Source: Ardenticatenales bacterium (GTDB lineage: Bacteria; Chloroflexota; Anaerolineae; Promineifilales; UBA4811). Taken from it: 5,104 nt of DNA. The DNA is taken from assembly GCA_030667645.1 (NCBI GenBank), contig DAOUVM010000223.1:1-5104 (forward strand), in the 5' to 3' direction. How positions within the stretch are numbered: the first letter of the stretch is position 1; each line of letters starts with the position of its first letter. This document shows positions 1 to 4,994 of this stretch, in pieces. The notes under the pieces are model-generated. The model was not told the origin of the DNA. It searched no databases and was given only the letters and a program-made list of their open reading frames with translations. A program made the translations under genes and the position numbers.

Positions 1-24
1 CCTGCACTCCCCTTGCCGGCCGGT

Positions 25-53
25 TTGCAGATAGAACACAATATCGGTATACT
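25..53 (+). promoter_or_regulatory. Probable sigma70-type promoter of the DUF362/polyferredoxin operon
   Basis: A -35-like hexamer TTGCAG (25-30) and a -10-like hexamer TATACT (48-53) are separated by 17 bases, the ideal spacing. Transcription would start near position 60, giving a leader of about 95 bases before the GTG start at 155. This is the only well-formed promoter I see upstream of the plus-strand pair. The upstream bases 1-24 carry nothing I can identify. The assignment rests on consensus match and position only. Confidence 0.6.
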
Positions 54-77
54 CGCAAGAGGTAGAGGAGATCCGTT

Positions 78-135
78 CAAGGGCTGGCGTTATCAGAGCC
101 GGAGACTTGGGCGGCCCATCGGGAAACCGCTGGGC
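78..135 (+). promoter_or_regulatory. Structured 5' leader with two tandem hairpins
   Basis: Two hairpins can be drawn in the leader. The first pairs CAAG (78-81) with CTTG (106-109) and GGCT (82-85) with AGCC (97-100), leaving a 5-base bulge. The second is stronger: GCCCA (114-118) pairs with TGGGC (131-135) and CGG (120-122) with CCG (127-129), with one mismatch between them, around a GAAA tetraloop of the GNRA type (123-126). It ends five bases before the Shine-Dalgarno sequence. I do not recognise a known riboswitch class here. It could be a regulatory leader or an ordinary stabilising stem. Confidence 0.35.
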
Positions 136-140
136 GAAAC

Positions 141-145
141 AAGGA
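141..145 (+). promoter_or_regulatory. Shine-Dalgarno that fixes the GTG start at 155
   Basis: AAGGA lies nine bases before GTG at 155. This supports the GTG over the in-frame ATG at 218, which would remove the twin-arginine stretch and most of the signal peptide. Confidence 0.6.
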
Positions 146-154
146 TAAACAACA

Positions 155-1171
155 GTGGATACTCGACGACAACAGGTCACCCGCCGTAGACTCTTTGAAT
201 TGTTGGGAATAGCCTGTATGGAGGTTGTGCTATCCTCTTGCGGCCGTGAGCCGGCGCCGCCGCCAACGGCGGCGCCCGCACCAGGGACATCAGCAGCCGA
301 GCCGCAGGAAACAGCAGCATCCCAACGCGAGGCGCCCAAGCCGACACCAGGGCCCACGGCCGGACAGGCCTATCTTTCGGTGGCCCGGGGGACCGACCCG
401 GCCACCATCACCATGGCGGCTTTGGCCGCCATTGGGGGCATCGAGCGCTTTGTGAAGGGGGGCGATGACGTCATCGTCAAGCCCAATATCTGTAACGATT
501 ACCATTCCTACGAATACGCTGCGACGACGAACCCCCAGGTGGTGGCGACGCTGGTGCGGCTTTGCCTGGGGGCAGGGGCTGGCCGCGTGCGGGTGATGGA
601 TTTCCCATTTGGCGGGTCAGCGCGAAGCGCCTATGCCAAGAGCGGCATCGCCGACGCAGTGGAAGCGGCCGGCGGTGAGATGGAGGCAATGAACCGCAAC
701 AAGTTCAAGGTGACAGCCATCCCCCAGGGCCTAGATATCCAAGAGTGGCCCATCTACCAGGAGGTCCTCAACGCGGACGTGGTGATAGACGTGCCGATAG
801 CCAAGCACCACAGCCTGGCGCGGCTCACCCTGGCGGGCAAGAACCTGATGGGCGTGATCCAGAACCGCGGTCAGATTCACTCCAACCTCGGGCAGCGCAT
901 CGCCGATCTGGCCAGTATCGTGCGCCCCCATTTGACGGTGGTGGACGCGGTGCGTACCTTGATGAACCACGGCCCGGGGGGCGGCAACCTGAGCGACGTG
1001 CGCCTGGCCAACACTGTCATCGCGAGCCACGACATTGTCGCCTCCGATGCCTATGCGGCAACCCTTTTTGGACTGACCGGAGCCGATATATCATACGTCA
1101 AGGCGGCCGCCGAGATGGGGCTGGGCACGCTGGATCTGAACTCGATCGAGATTGAGGAGATCCAGATGTGA
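155..1171 (+). CDS. Tat-exported DUF362 lipoprotein
   Basis: This is a 338-residue DUF362 protein, a family often linked to iron-sulfur proteins but without a defined reaction. The N-terminus has a twin-arginine stretch (R10-R11-R12-L13-F14-E15-L16), a short hydrophobic region and a lipobox L26-S27-S28-C29, so it should be exported, probably folded, and lipid-anchored at C29. A Pro/Ala/Thr-rich tether covers residues 30-70. The DUF362 domain fills about 72-330. Family hallmarks visible are VIVKPNICND (106-115), TTNPQVVATLVRL (124-136) followed by a Gly-rich turn, DVVIDVPIAKHHS (208-220), TLAGKNLMG (225-233), and the C-terminal VVDAVRTLM and ASDAYAA segments. There is no ferredoxin domain, unlike many DUF362 proteins; the next gene, overlapping by four bases, could supply it. 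The family call is from remembered motifs and is strong; the redox role is inference. The start is GTG, supported by AAGGA upstream. Confidence 0.88.
   Translation: MDTRRQQVTRRRLFELLGIACMEVVLSSCGREPAPPPTAAPAPGTSAAEPQETAASQREAPKPTPGPTAGQAYLSVARGTDPATITMAALAAIGGIERFVKGGDDVIVKPNICNDYHSYEYAATTNPQVVATLVRLCLGAGAGRVRVMDFPFGGSARSAYAKSGIADAVEAAGGEMEAMNRNKFKVTAIPQGLDIQEWPIYQEVLNADVVIDVPIAKHHSLARLTLAGKNLMGVIQNRGQIHSNLGQRIADLASIVRPHLTVVDAVRTLMNHGPGGGNLSDVRLANTVIASHDIVASDAYAATLFGLTGADISYVKAAAEMGLGTLDLNSIEIEEIQM
253..276 (+). repeat. Perfect 10-bp inverted repeat just after the lipobox codons
   Basis: GGCGCCGCCG (253-262) and CGGCGGCGCC (267-276) are exact reverse complements around a CCAA loop. The mRNA would form a very stable stem. 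It lies within codons 33-41, the Pro/Ala linker, only 11 bases after the codon of the predicted lipidated Cys29. It may simply reflect GC-rich Pro/Ala codons. Confidence 0.75.
1154..1159 (+). promoter_or_regulatory. Shine-Dalgarno inside the DUF362 gene for the downstream gene
   Basis: GAGGAG lies eight bases before GTG at 1168, inside the last codons of the upstream gene. The GTGA overlap (1168-1171) means the downstream start and upstream stop share bases, a typical translational coupling arrangement. Confidence 0.75.
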
Positions 1172-2676
1172 AACCTCAGACGTGGCGCCGCCTGCGCCAG
1201 ATCACGCAGGTTCTCTCTTTTTTTCTTTTCATCTTTTTGATTTGGCAGGCAGCCAGGCCCAGCCTCTTTCTCCGGTTGGACCCTCTCGTTGCGCTGACGG
1301 CAACACTGGCGGGACGAACGCTGGTCGCCGGAGTGGGCCTGGCCGCGCTGACCTTGGTGGTGACGCTGCTCTTTGGCCGGGTCTGGTGCGGCTGGTTGTG
1401 CCCGATGGGGACTGTCCTGGAGTGGATCGCGCCCAGGAGCAAGCGCTCCCACCTCCGGCGGCCGCCGGAGGCATGGCGCGTCGTCAAGTACCTGTTGCTC
1501 TTTTGCCTGCTTTTCGCCGCGCTGCTTGGCAACCAGACACTGCTCTTCCTCGATCCCATCACCATCATGATCCGCACCGTGACGGCCGCCATCTGGCCCG
1601 CGCTGAGCTATGCCGTCTACCAGGTTGAGGCTTTTCTTTACGGGTTCGAGTTCCTCTGGGGACCCTTGGATGCGCTGCACAGCGGGGTGATATACCCCGT
1701 CTTGCAGGATGTGGAATCGGTGTTCATCCACGCAGCGCCGATTTTCCTCTTTTTTGCCGGGATTGTGGCGCTCAATTGGTGGGCGGAACGCTTCTGGTGC
1801 CGCTACCTATGCCCCTTGGGCGGGCTGCTTGGGTTGGTCTCCAAGCTGACGCTGGTGCGACGCGAGGTGGGTGAGGAGTGCTCGGCGTGCGCGCTTTGCA
1901 CTCAGCACTGCCCCACCGGCACCATTGAACCCACAAAGGGCTACCGGAGCGATCCGGCCGAGTGCACTGTCTGCTACGATTGCGTCGTCCAGTGCCCGCC
2001 GGGCAGCATCGCCTTTCGCCATCAGTTCCCCAGGTGGAAGCCGGCCGTGCAGCAAGCGTACGATCCCGGCCGGCGTCAGGTGCTGCTTGGCCTGGGGATG
2101 GCAGTGGCCGGTGTGGCGCTCGCCGGGGTCGAACCGGCAAGAAAGCATACACCGCCGAGAATGATCCGGCCGCCCGGCGCGATGCTCACCGATTTTAAAG
2201 CGCTCTGCATCCGCTGCGGTGAGTGTGTTTCCGCCTGCCCGACGCGAGGTTTGCAGCCGGACCTCGTCGAGGGCGGCTGGCAGAACGTGATGACACCGTT
2301 CTTGGTGCCGCGACTGGGTTACTGTAGCTACAGTTGCACCGCCTGCAGTGAGGTCTGCCTGACTGGTGCTATTCCTCGGTTGACTCTGGAAACGAAGCAG
2401 CAGACGCCCATCGGCCTGGCCCGCTTGGATAAGGACCGCTGCCTGCCCTGGACGCACAACACCCCCTGCATCGTCTGCGAGGAATCCTGCCCGATACCTG
2501 ACAAGGCGATCCGGCTTGACGAGATCGATACGATCGACGCACAGGGTGAACCGGTGGTGCTGCAACGCCCCTACGTGGTGAAGGAGCTGTGTATCGGCTG
2601 CGGCGTCTGCGAGTACCAATGCCCGTTGGGAGGCGACGCGGCTATTCAGGTCTTTGCGCGGATGGATGGCGCGTAA
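1168..2676 (+). CDS. NapH/NapG-like (MauN/MauM-like) fused membrane polyferredoxin
   Basis: This 502-residue membrane iron-sulfur protein probably moves electrons between the quinone pool and an extracytoplasmic acceptor. The N-terminal half resembles NapH/MauN: hydrophobic segments near 12-28, 50-70, 104-126 and 188-206, two CxxxCP motifs (C74-GWL-C78-P, C211-RYL-C215-P), then two ferredoxin motifs (C238, C241, C244, C248; C266, C269, C272, C276). The C-terminal half resembles NapG/MauM: a twin-arginine-like signal G301-R302-R303-Q304-V305-L306-L307, a hydrophobic segment to about 320 ending ALAG, then four Cys sets (347/350/353/357; 386/390/393/397; 425/434/437/441; 475/478/481/485), so six predicted [4Fe-4S] clusters. 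In Nap systems NapH and NapG are separate and form a quinol dehydrogenase; here they are one chain, with no napA, napB or napC in view. With four helices before it, the fifth would place the C-terminal half outside, with the DUF362 lipoprotein. The architecture is clear; electron direction and partner are inferred. Confidence 0.87.
   Translation: MKPQTWRRLRQITQVLSFFLFIFLIWQAARPSLFLRLDPLVALTATLAGRTLVAGVGLAALTLVVTLLFGRVWCGWLCPMGTVLEWIAPRSKRSHLRRPPEAWRVVKYLLLFCLLFAALLGNQTLLFLDPITIMIRTVTAAIWPALSYAVYQVEAFLYGFEFLWGPLDALHSGVIYPVLQDVESVFIHAAPIFLFFAGIVALNWWAERFWCRYLCPLGGLLGLVSKLTLVRREVGEECSACALCTQHCPTGTIEPTKGYRSDPAECTVCYDCVVQCPPGSIAFRHQFPRWKPAVQQAYDPGRRQVLLGLGMAVAGVALAGVEPARKHTPPRMIRPPGAMLTDFKALCIRCGECVSACPTRGLQPDLVEGGWQNVMTPFLVPRLGYCSYSCTACSEVCLTGAIPRLTLETKQQTPIGLARLDKDRCLPWTHNTPCIVCEESCPIPDKAIRLDEIDTIDAQGEPVVLQRPYVVKELCIGCGVCEYQCPLGGDAAIQVFARMDGA
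1183..1230 (+). promoter_or_regulatory. Terminator-like hairpin with overlapping alternative hairpin, inside coding sequence
   Basis: CCTGCG (1191-1196) pairs perfectly with CGCAGG (1205-1210) around an 8-base loop. It is followed at once by a U-rich tract, 1211-1230, that includes T7 at 1218-1224. This has the shape of an intrinsic terminator. An alternative stem, TGGCGC (1183-1188) with GCGCCA (1194-1199), uses overlapping bases, so both cannot form together. The element sits in codons 6-21 of the polyferredoxin. The U-rich tract also encodes the first membrane helix (FFLFIFLI), so it may be incidental. A role in polarity or attenuation is inference. Confidence 0.3.
1452..1471 (+). repeat. 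Perfect 20-bp palindrome in the polyferredoxin gene
   Basis: CCTCCGGCGG (1452-1461) is followed directly by its exact reverse complement (1462-1471), with a GCGGCCGC core. It encodes the segment around L96-E101, between the first CxxxCP motif and the third membrane helix. GC-rich Arg/Pro codons favour such symmetry, so function is uncertain. Confidence 0.8.
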
Positions 2677-2686
2677 GTGGAAAGAA

Positions 2687-2725
2687 CCTCGGGCGGGGAA
2701 CCGCAGAGGGAACAGTATCTTGTTC
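2687..2725 (+). terminator. Possible weak terminator of the DUF362/polyferredoxin operon
   Basis: Ten bases after the stop, CCTC (2687-2690) pairs with GAGG (2706-2709) and GCGG (2693-2696) with CCGC (2701-2704) around a GGAA loop. A second stem follows directly: GAACA (2710-2714) with TGTTC (2721-2725), then GTTTCTC. The position is right, but the U-tract is short and interrupted, so this may only stabilise the 3' end. Confidence 0.35.
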
Positions 2726-2752
2726 GTTTCTCGACACCATCCCTGTCTCCGG

Positions 2753-2780
2753 TTGCGCACGAGCCGAACGCAGTTACAAT
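2753..2780 (+). promoter_or_regulatory. Possible sigma70-type promoter in the convergent intergenic region
   Basis: TTGCGC (2753-2758) and TACAAT (2775-2780) are separated by 16 bases. The -10 box is close to consensus and the -35 box is partial. A transcript would start near 2787 and run toward the 3' end of the minus-strand gene. It is followed by a good Shine-Dalgarno and an ATG, which makes chance less likely, but the ORF behind it is not convincing. Confidence 0.4.
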
Positions 2781-2804
2781 GGCCGCGGGATTGGTGACAG
2801 CCAC

Positions 2805-2810
2805 AAGGAG
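2805..2810 (+). promoter_or_regulatory. Strong Shine-Dalgarno before ATG 2816
   Basis: AAGGAG lies five bases before an ATG in a locally AT-rich setting (taaaa). This is the best-formed plus-strand initiation site in the window after those of the two main genes, although no recognisable protein follows it. Confidence 0.45.
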
Positions 2811-2815
2811 TAAAA

Positions 2816-3115
2816 ATGCGCTTCGGACGAGACTCGGCTCACCTGCCACGGATGATCATCCTTCTCCTGCCTGGGTCATTGTCCAGCAATGTCCCCCGGC
2901 TCGGGAACCTGACCATCAAAAAGCCGGTCCCGAGGTGCCGGCGCCCCCCCAAACCAACCCCGCATGCTTCCATGACAGTTTGGTCAGCTCCATGCAGGCG
3001 CCAAGCGGCCACGAACTGGAGTGCAAGAGCGTTGCGAATCCTTGGCGCAGGCTTGGATTTACCGAGTCAGATATGCTTTACCGGTTCCAGAATTGCTGGT
3101 CATGGGCGCGCATAA
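2816..3115 (+). CDS. Doubtful 99-residue hypothetical ORF or gene remnant
   Basis: The ORF starts at an ATG with an AAGGAG site and a promoter-like sequence upstream. It begins MRFGRDSAHLPRMIILLLPG, with a short hydrophobic patch at about 13-19. From roughly residue 40 on it is rich in Pro, Arg, Ser and Ala, looks like non-coding translation, and its last 38 bases overlap the 3' end of the opposite-strand gene. I recognise no family. The first 40 or so codons favour G/C in the third position, so the start could be the intact head of a gene whose body was lost or frameshifted. The A5 (2918-2922) and C7 (2944-2950) runs are candidate slip points, and a -1 shift at the C run would continue to a stop at 3187-3189. 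It could also be a non-coding RNA or chance. Confidence 0.22.
   Translation: MRFGRDSAHLPRMIILLLPGSLSSNVPRLGNLTIKKPVPRCRRPPKPTPHASMTVWSAPCRRQAATNWSARALRILGAGLDLPSQICFTGSRIAGHGRA
2918..2942 (-). terminator. Probable intrinsic terminator of the minus-strand operon
   Basis: Read on the minus strand, GCCGG and CCGGC form a 5-bp all-GC stem (2938-2942 with 2923-2927) around a 10-base loop, followed at once by five U residues (plus-strand A5 at 2918-2922). It lies about 135 bases past the stop codon of the secreted-protein gene. The stem is short. An overlapping alternative pairing exists: plus-strand CTCGGGA (2900-2906) with TCCCGAG (2928-2934). Confidence 0.45.
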
Positions 3116-4994
3116 ACTCTGCGCACTCGTCCCAGATGACCGGCCCCATCTCGATCTGGTTGAAACCGCTATCCGCCAGTGCGCCTTGACCACTCTGCCC
3201 GATAACCTCAGAATCACAGCGGACACCATATTCCGCTGGATCGCTGCCTGGTTTGAGTCCGACATAGCAAACCGGAGCGGGATCATGGAGCCTCACGGAA
3301 TCGATCGTCTCGTTAAAGCTCGCCATGGATGCCGGACGGGCGGCGCAGCTTTCGCCGATCTGGCCCCAGATAATGGCCGACCGGGTCTGGCCGCGGATGA
3401 TAGTGATCTGGTAGAGGGACATTCGATCATTTCGTACGCGTTCCACTTCCAGGCGGGCCGCCGGTTCGCCATCCACCTCTAGTTCGAAGGGCTCTTGCGT
3501 GATGGTCCAATCTACACTGCCGGGACTTGAATCGAGATAATTCTGCTGATAGACGGCCTGCAGACCTTCCAGCGCCGTCGCGCCGGGGAGTGCAGCGGTG
3601 GGCATTGTGCGCACCTCGACTTTCATGCCGCAGGCGTTCGGATTGATAAAGAAATAGGCATCTGACCCGCCGCCTGCGGCTGTTGATCCCATAGCATAGT
3701 GATCAAAGCCCTTGGCGCTCACGCCCAGAGTCACATCCGTTATCTCGACAATCACTGGTGCATTTGAGGTAGATTCCGGGCTGGGTTCGGGAGGGATGGC
3801 GGTCGGGGTAGCTGCCCCGTAGAGCTCGTCACCGCCGATCTCACCCTCTTCCACCGGATGTGTCTCATCCTTGGGCGCATTCGGGCCGATCATATAGGCG
3901 TAGTAAATCTCGCCGCTATCCCGATGGCGACAGATCTTGTATACCACCCGCTCCTCGTCCAACGCAATCTCGGGCGTCATGCCAAGCTGCCCGGCCACGG
4001 CCAGGTATCCGGCTCGGTCGACGATCTCGCAATCGGCAAAGCTGGCCCCATACGCGGCCGCATCCAGCGTTTCCAGATGGCCGTCCAGCAACTGGATGCG
4101 CATGTTGTCGCGGATGTTGGTCATAAAGGGCGGCGGCTTGCCGGCTGCATCCAGCGCGACAAAGAGGCCAAGGAAATTGTCGATAGTCTGATTCACGGTG
4201 GCTTTTGTCCCCGCCCCGCTGCCGCGGATATTGCCGCCCGCCATGGTGGCGGCCGAGATCGGCGAGCGGCCACCCTGCAACACAGAGCCCAGAAAACTGT
4301 CCATCTCGGTCAGCATGTTGACCGTCGTCTCCATATCGGCTTCCAGTTGGGCCGAGCCCGCCTCGACTCTATCCGGAATGCCGCCCAAGGCTTCGTTCAG
4401 GAATTGACCCAGACCGCCCCCAAGCTGCTTGACCTCATTCTCCGAGAGCGCAAACCAGCCCAACTGCTCGTTCAGCGTTTCCACCATCAACTCGGGGACC
4501 TGTTGCGCGGTAGCGGCCGTCGCCTGAATCTGGATCGCGGCCGTCTGGGCCGCCTGGACCGTCTGACGAATCCTGCCCACGAACTTGACGGCGCCCTGTG
4601 ATCCCGCGATTTGGTCCAGGAAGGTCTGCCCCATCTCGTTGCCAAACTGGTGCCGCGCCCCCCGTTTGACATACTCGGCCGCTTGTATCACTGCCTGGCG
4701 TTCCAGCTCTATCTGCCAGCGAGTGCGCCAGTATTGCTGGCCCATGTCGGCCGGGCCCATATGGTCAATCAGGTTGTCATAATAGGCGCTCAAATCCTCT
4801 ACCGTGAGCCTGGCCTCGTTATAGACCCGATTGCGCCGGTTGAATGCGCCGAAAATGCGGACGATGCCGACAAAGAGATTGGCGACCGGCGACGGGATGA
4901 TTTGCGCCTCGGCCGCCGGCAGCGGCGCCAGCACCGGCGTCAGGTCCCCCACCAGCAAGGTCGCCAGAACCAGAGCGATCAGTAGCTTTTTCAT
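3078..4994 (-). CDS. Large secreted protein of unknown family, two-part architecture
   Basis: This 638-residue protein starts MKKLLIALVLATLLVG and has a Sec-type signal peptide with a likely cleavage after A28-E29-A30. I do not recognise its family. Residues about 40-240 look mostly helical (for example YYDNLIDHMG 71-80, an Ala/Gln-rich stretch 145-165, VPELMVETLNEQLG 166-179), followed by a Gly/Ser-rich segment to about 263. Residues 320-372 form a small Cys-containing segment (C322, C355). A Pro/Ser/Thr linker at about 395-412 leads to a mixed alpha/beta domain (413-570). Its end, SLYQITIIRGQTRSAIIWGQ followed by an F-x3-I-DS-V helix, resembles the Mog1/PsbP-like (DUF1795) fold; this is a weak guess. 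A Cys-containing tail closes the chain (C576, C593, C624). Seven Cys lie after the signal, so disulfides are possible. The start has GAGGAGG seven bases upstream, and the ATGA overlap couples it to the preceding minus-strand gene. Confidence 0.82.
   Translation of the reverse strand: MKKLLIALVLATLLVGDLTPVLAPLPAAEAQIIPSPVANLFVGIVRIFGAFNRRNRVYNEARLTVEDLSAYYDNLIDHMGPADMGQQYWRTRWQIELERQAVIQAAEYVKRGARHQFGNEMGQTFLDQIAGSQGAVKFVGRIRQTVQAAQTAAIQIQATAATAQQVPELMVETLNEQLGWFALSENEVKQLGGGLGQFLNEALGGIPDRVEAGSAQLEADMETTVNMLTEMDSFLGSVLQGGRSPISAATMAGGNIRGSGAGTKATVNQTIDNFLGLFVALDAAGKPPPFMTNIRDNMRIQLLDGHLETLDAAAYGASFADCEIVDRAGYLAVAGQLGMTPEIALDEERVVYKICRHRDSGEIYYAYMIGPNAPKDETHPVEEGEIGGDELYGAATPTAIPPEPSPESTSNAPVIVEITDVTLGVSAKGFDHYAMGSTAAGGGSDAYFFINPNACGMKVEVRTMPTAALPGATALEGLQAVYQQNYLDSSPGSVDWTITQEPFELEVDGEPAARLEVERVRNDRMSLYQITIIRGQTRSAIIWGQIGESCAARPASMASFNETIDSVRLHDPAPVCYVGLKPGSDPAEYGVRCDSEVIGQSGQGALADSGFNQIEMGPVIWDECAEFMRAHDQQFWNR

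Larger units (their letters stand above)
2677..3077. other. Intergenic region between converging operons
   Basis: This 401-bp stretch lies between the stop of the polyferredoxin gene and the stop of the secreted-protein gene on the opposite strand. It holds a weak hairpin pair after the plus-strand gene (2687-2725), a promoter/Shine-Dalgarno/ATG arrangement on the plus strand (2753-2818), and a terminator-like hairpin for the minus strand (2918-2942). It also has a C7 run (2944-2950) and an 8-bp inverted repeat, GCGCCAAG at 2998-3005 with CTTGGCGC at 3041-3048. No convincing conserved protein is encoded in any frame. Confidence 0.7.

Noticed and set aside
1051..1731. 226-codon open frame on the minus strand
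   Set aside because: It spans the junction of two well-supported plus-strand genes, and its translation is rich in Gln, Arg and Pro with no recognisable domain.
2321..2334. 14-bp palindrome ACTGTAG/CTACAGT considered as an operator
   Set aside because: It lies deep inside coding sequence and encodes the Cys-containing YCSYSC segment, so codon constraint explains it. There is no promoter nearby.
1168..2676. Assignment as napH or napG proper
   Set aside because: The two halves are fused, no other nap gene is present, and the neighbour is DUF362. A gene symbol would imply nitrate reduction that the sequence does not support.
1807..2760. 317-codon open frame on the minus strand
   Set aside because: It lies fully antisense to the Cys-rich polyferredoxin and its 3' flank. 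It has no family motifs and no Shine-Dalgarno I can defend. Long antisense frames are common in GC-rich genes.
2998..3048. 8-bp inverted repeat GCGCCAAG/CTTGGCGC considered as an integron attC site or terminator
   Set aside because: It lacks the GTTRRRY/RYYYAAC core pair of attC sites, there is no integrase or cassette structure, and no U-tract follows on either strand.
2677..3189. 170-codon frame starting GTG right after the polyferredoxin stop
   Set aside because: It has no Shine-Dalgarno at the GTG and a biased, non-protein-like composition. It overlaps the opposite gene by more than 100 bases. It matters only as the possible -1 continuation of the 2816 ORF.
3858..4601. 247-codon open frame on the plus strand
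   Set aside because: It is antisense to the secreted-protein gene, rich in His, Arg and Gln, and has no supporting ribosome site. The minus-strand gene has a signal peptide, Shine-Dalgarno and coupling.
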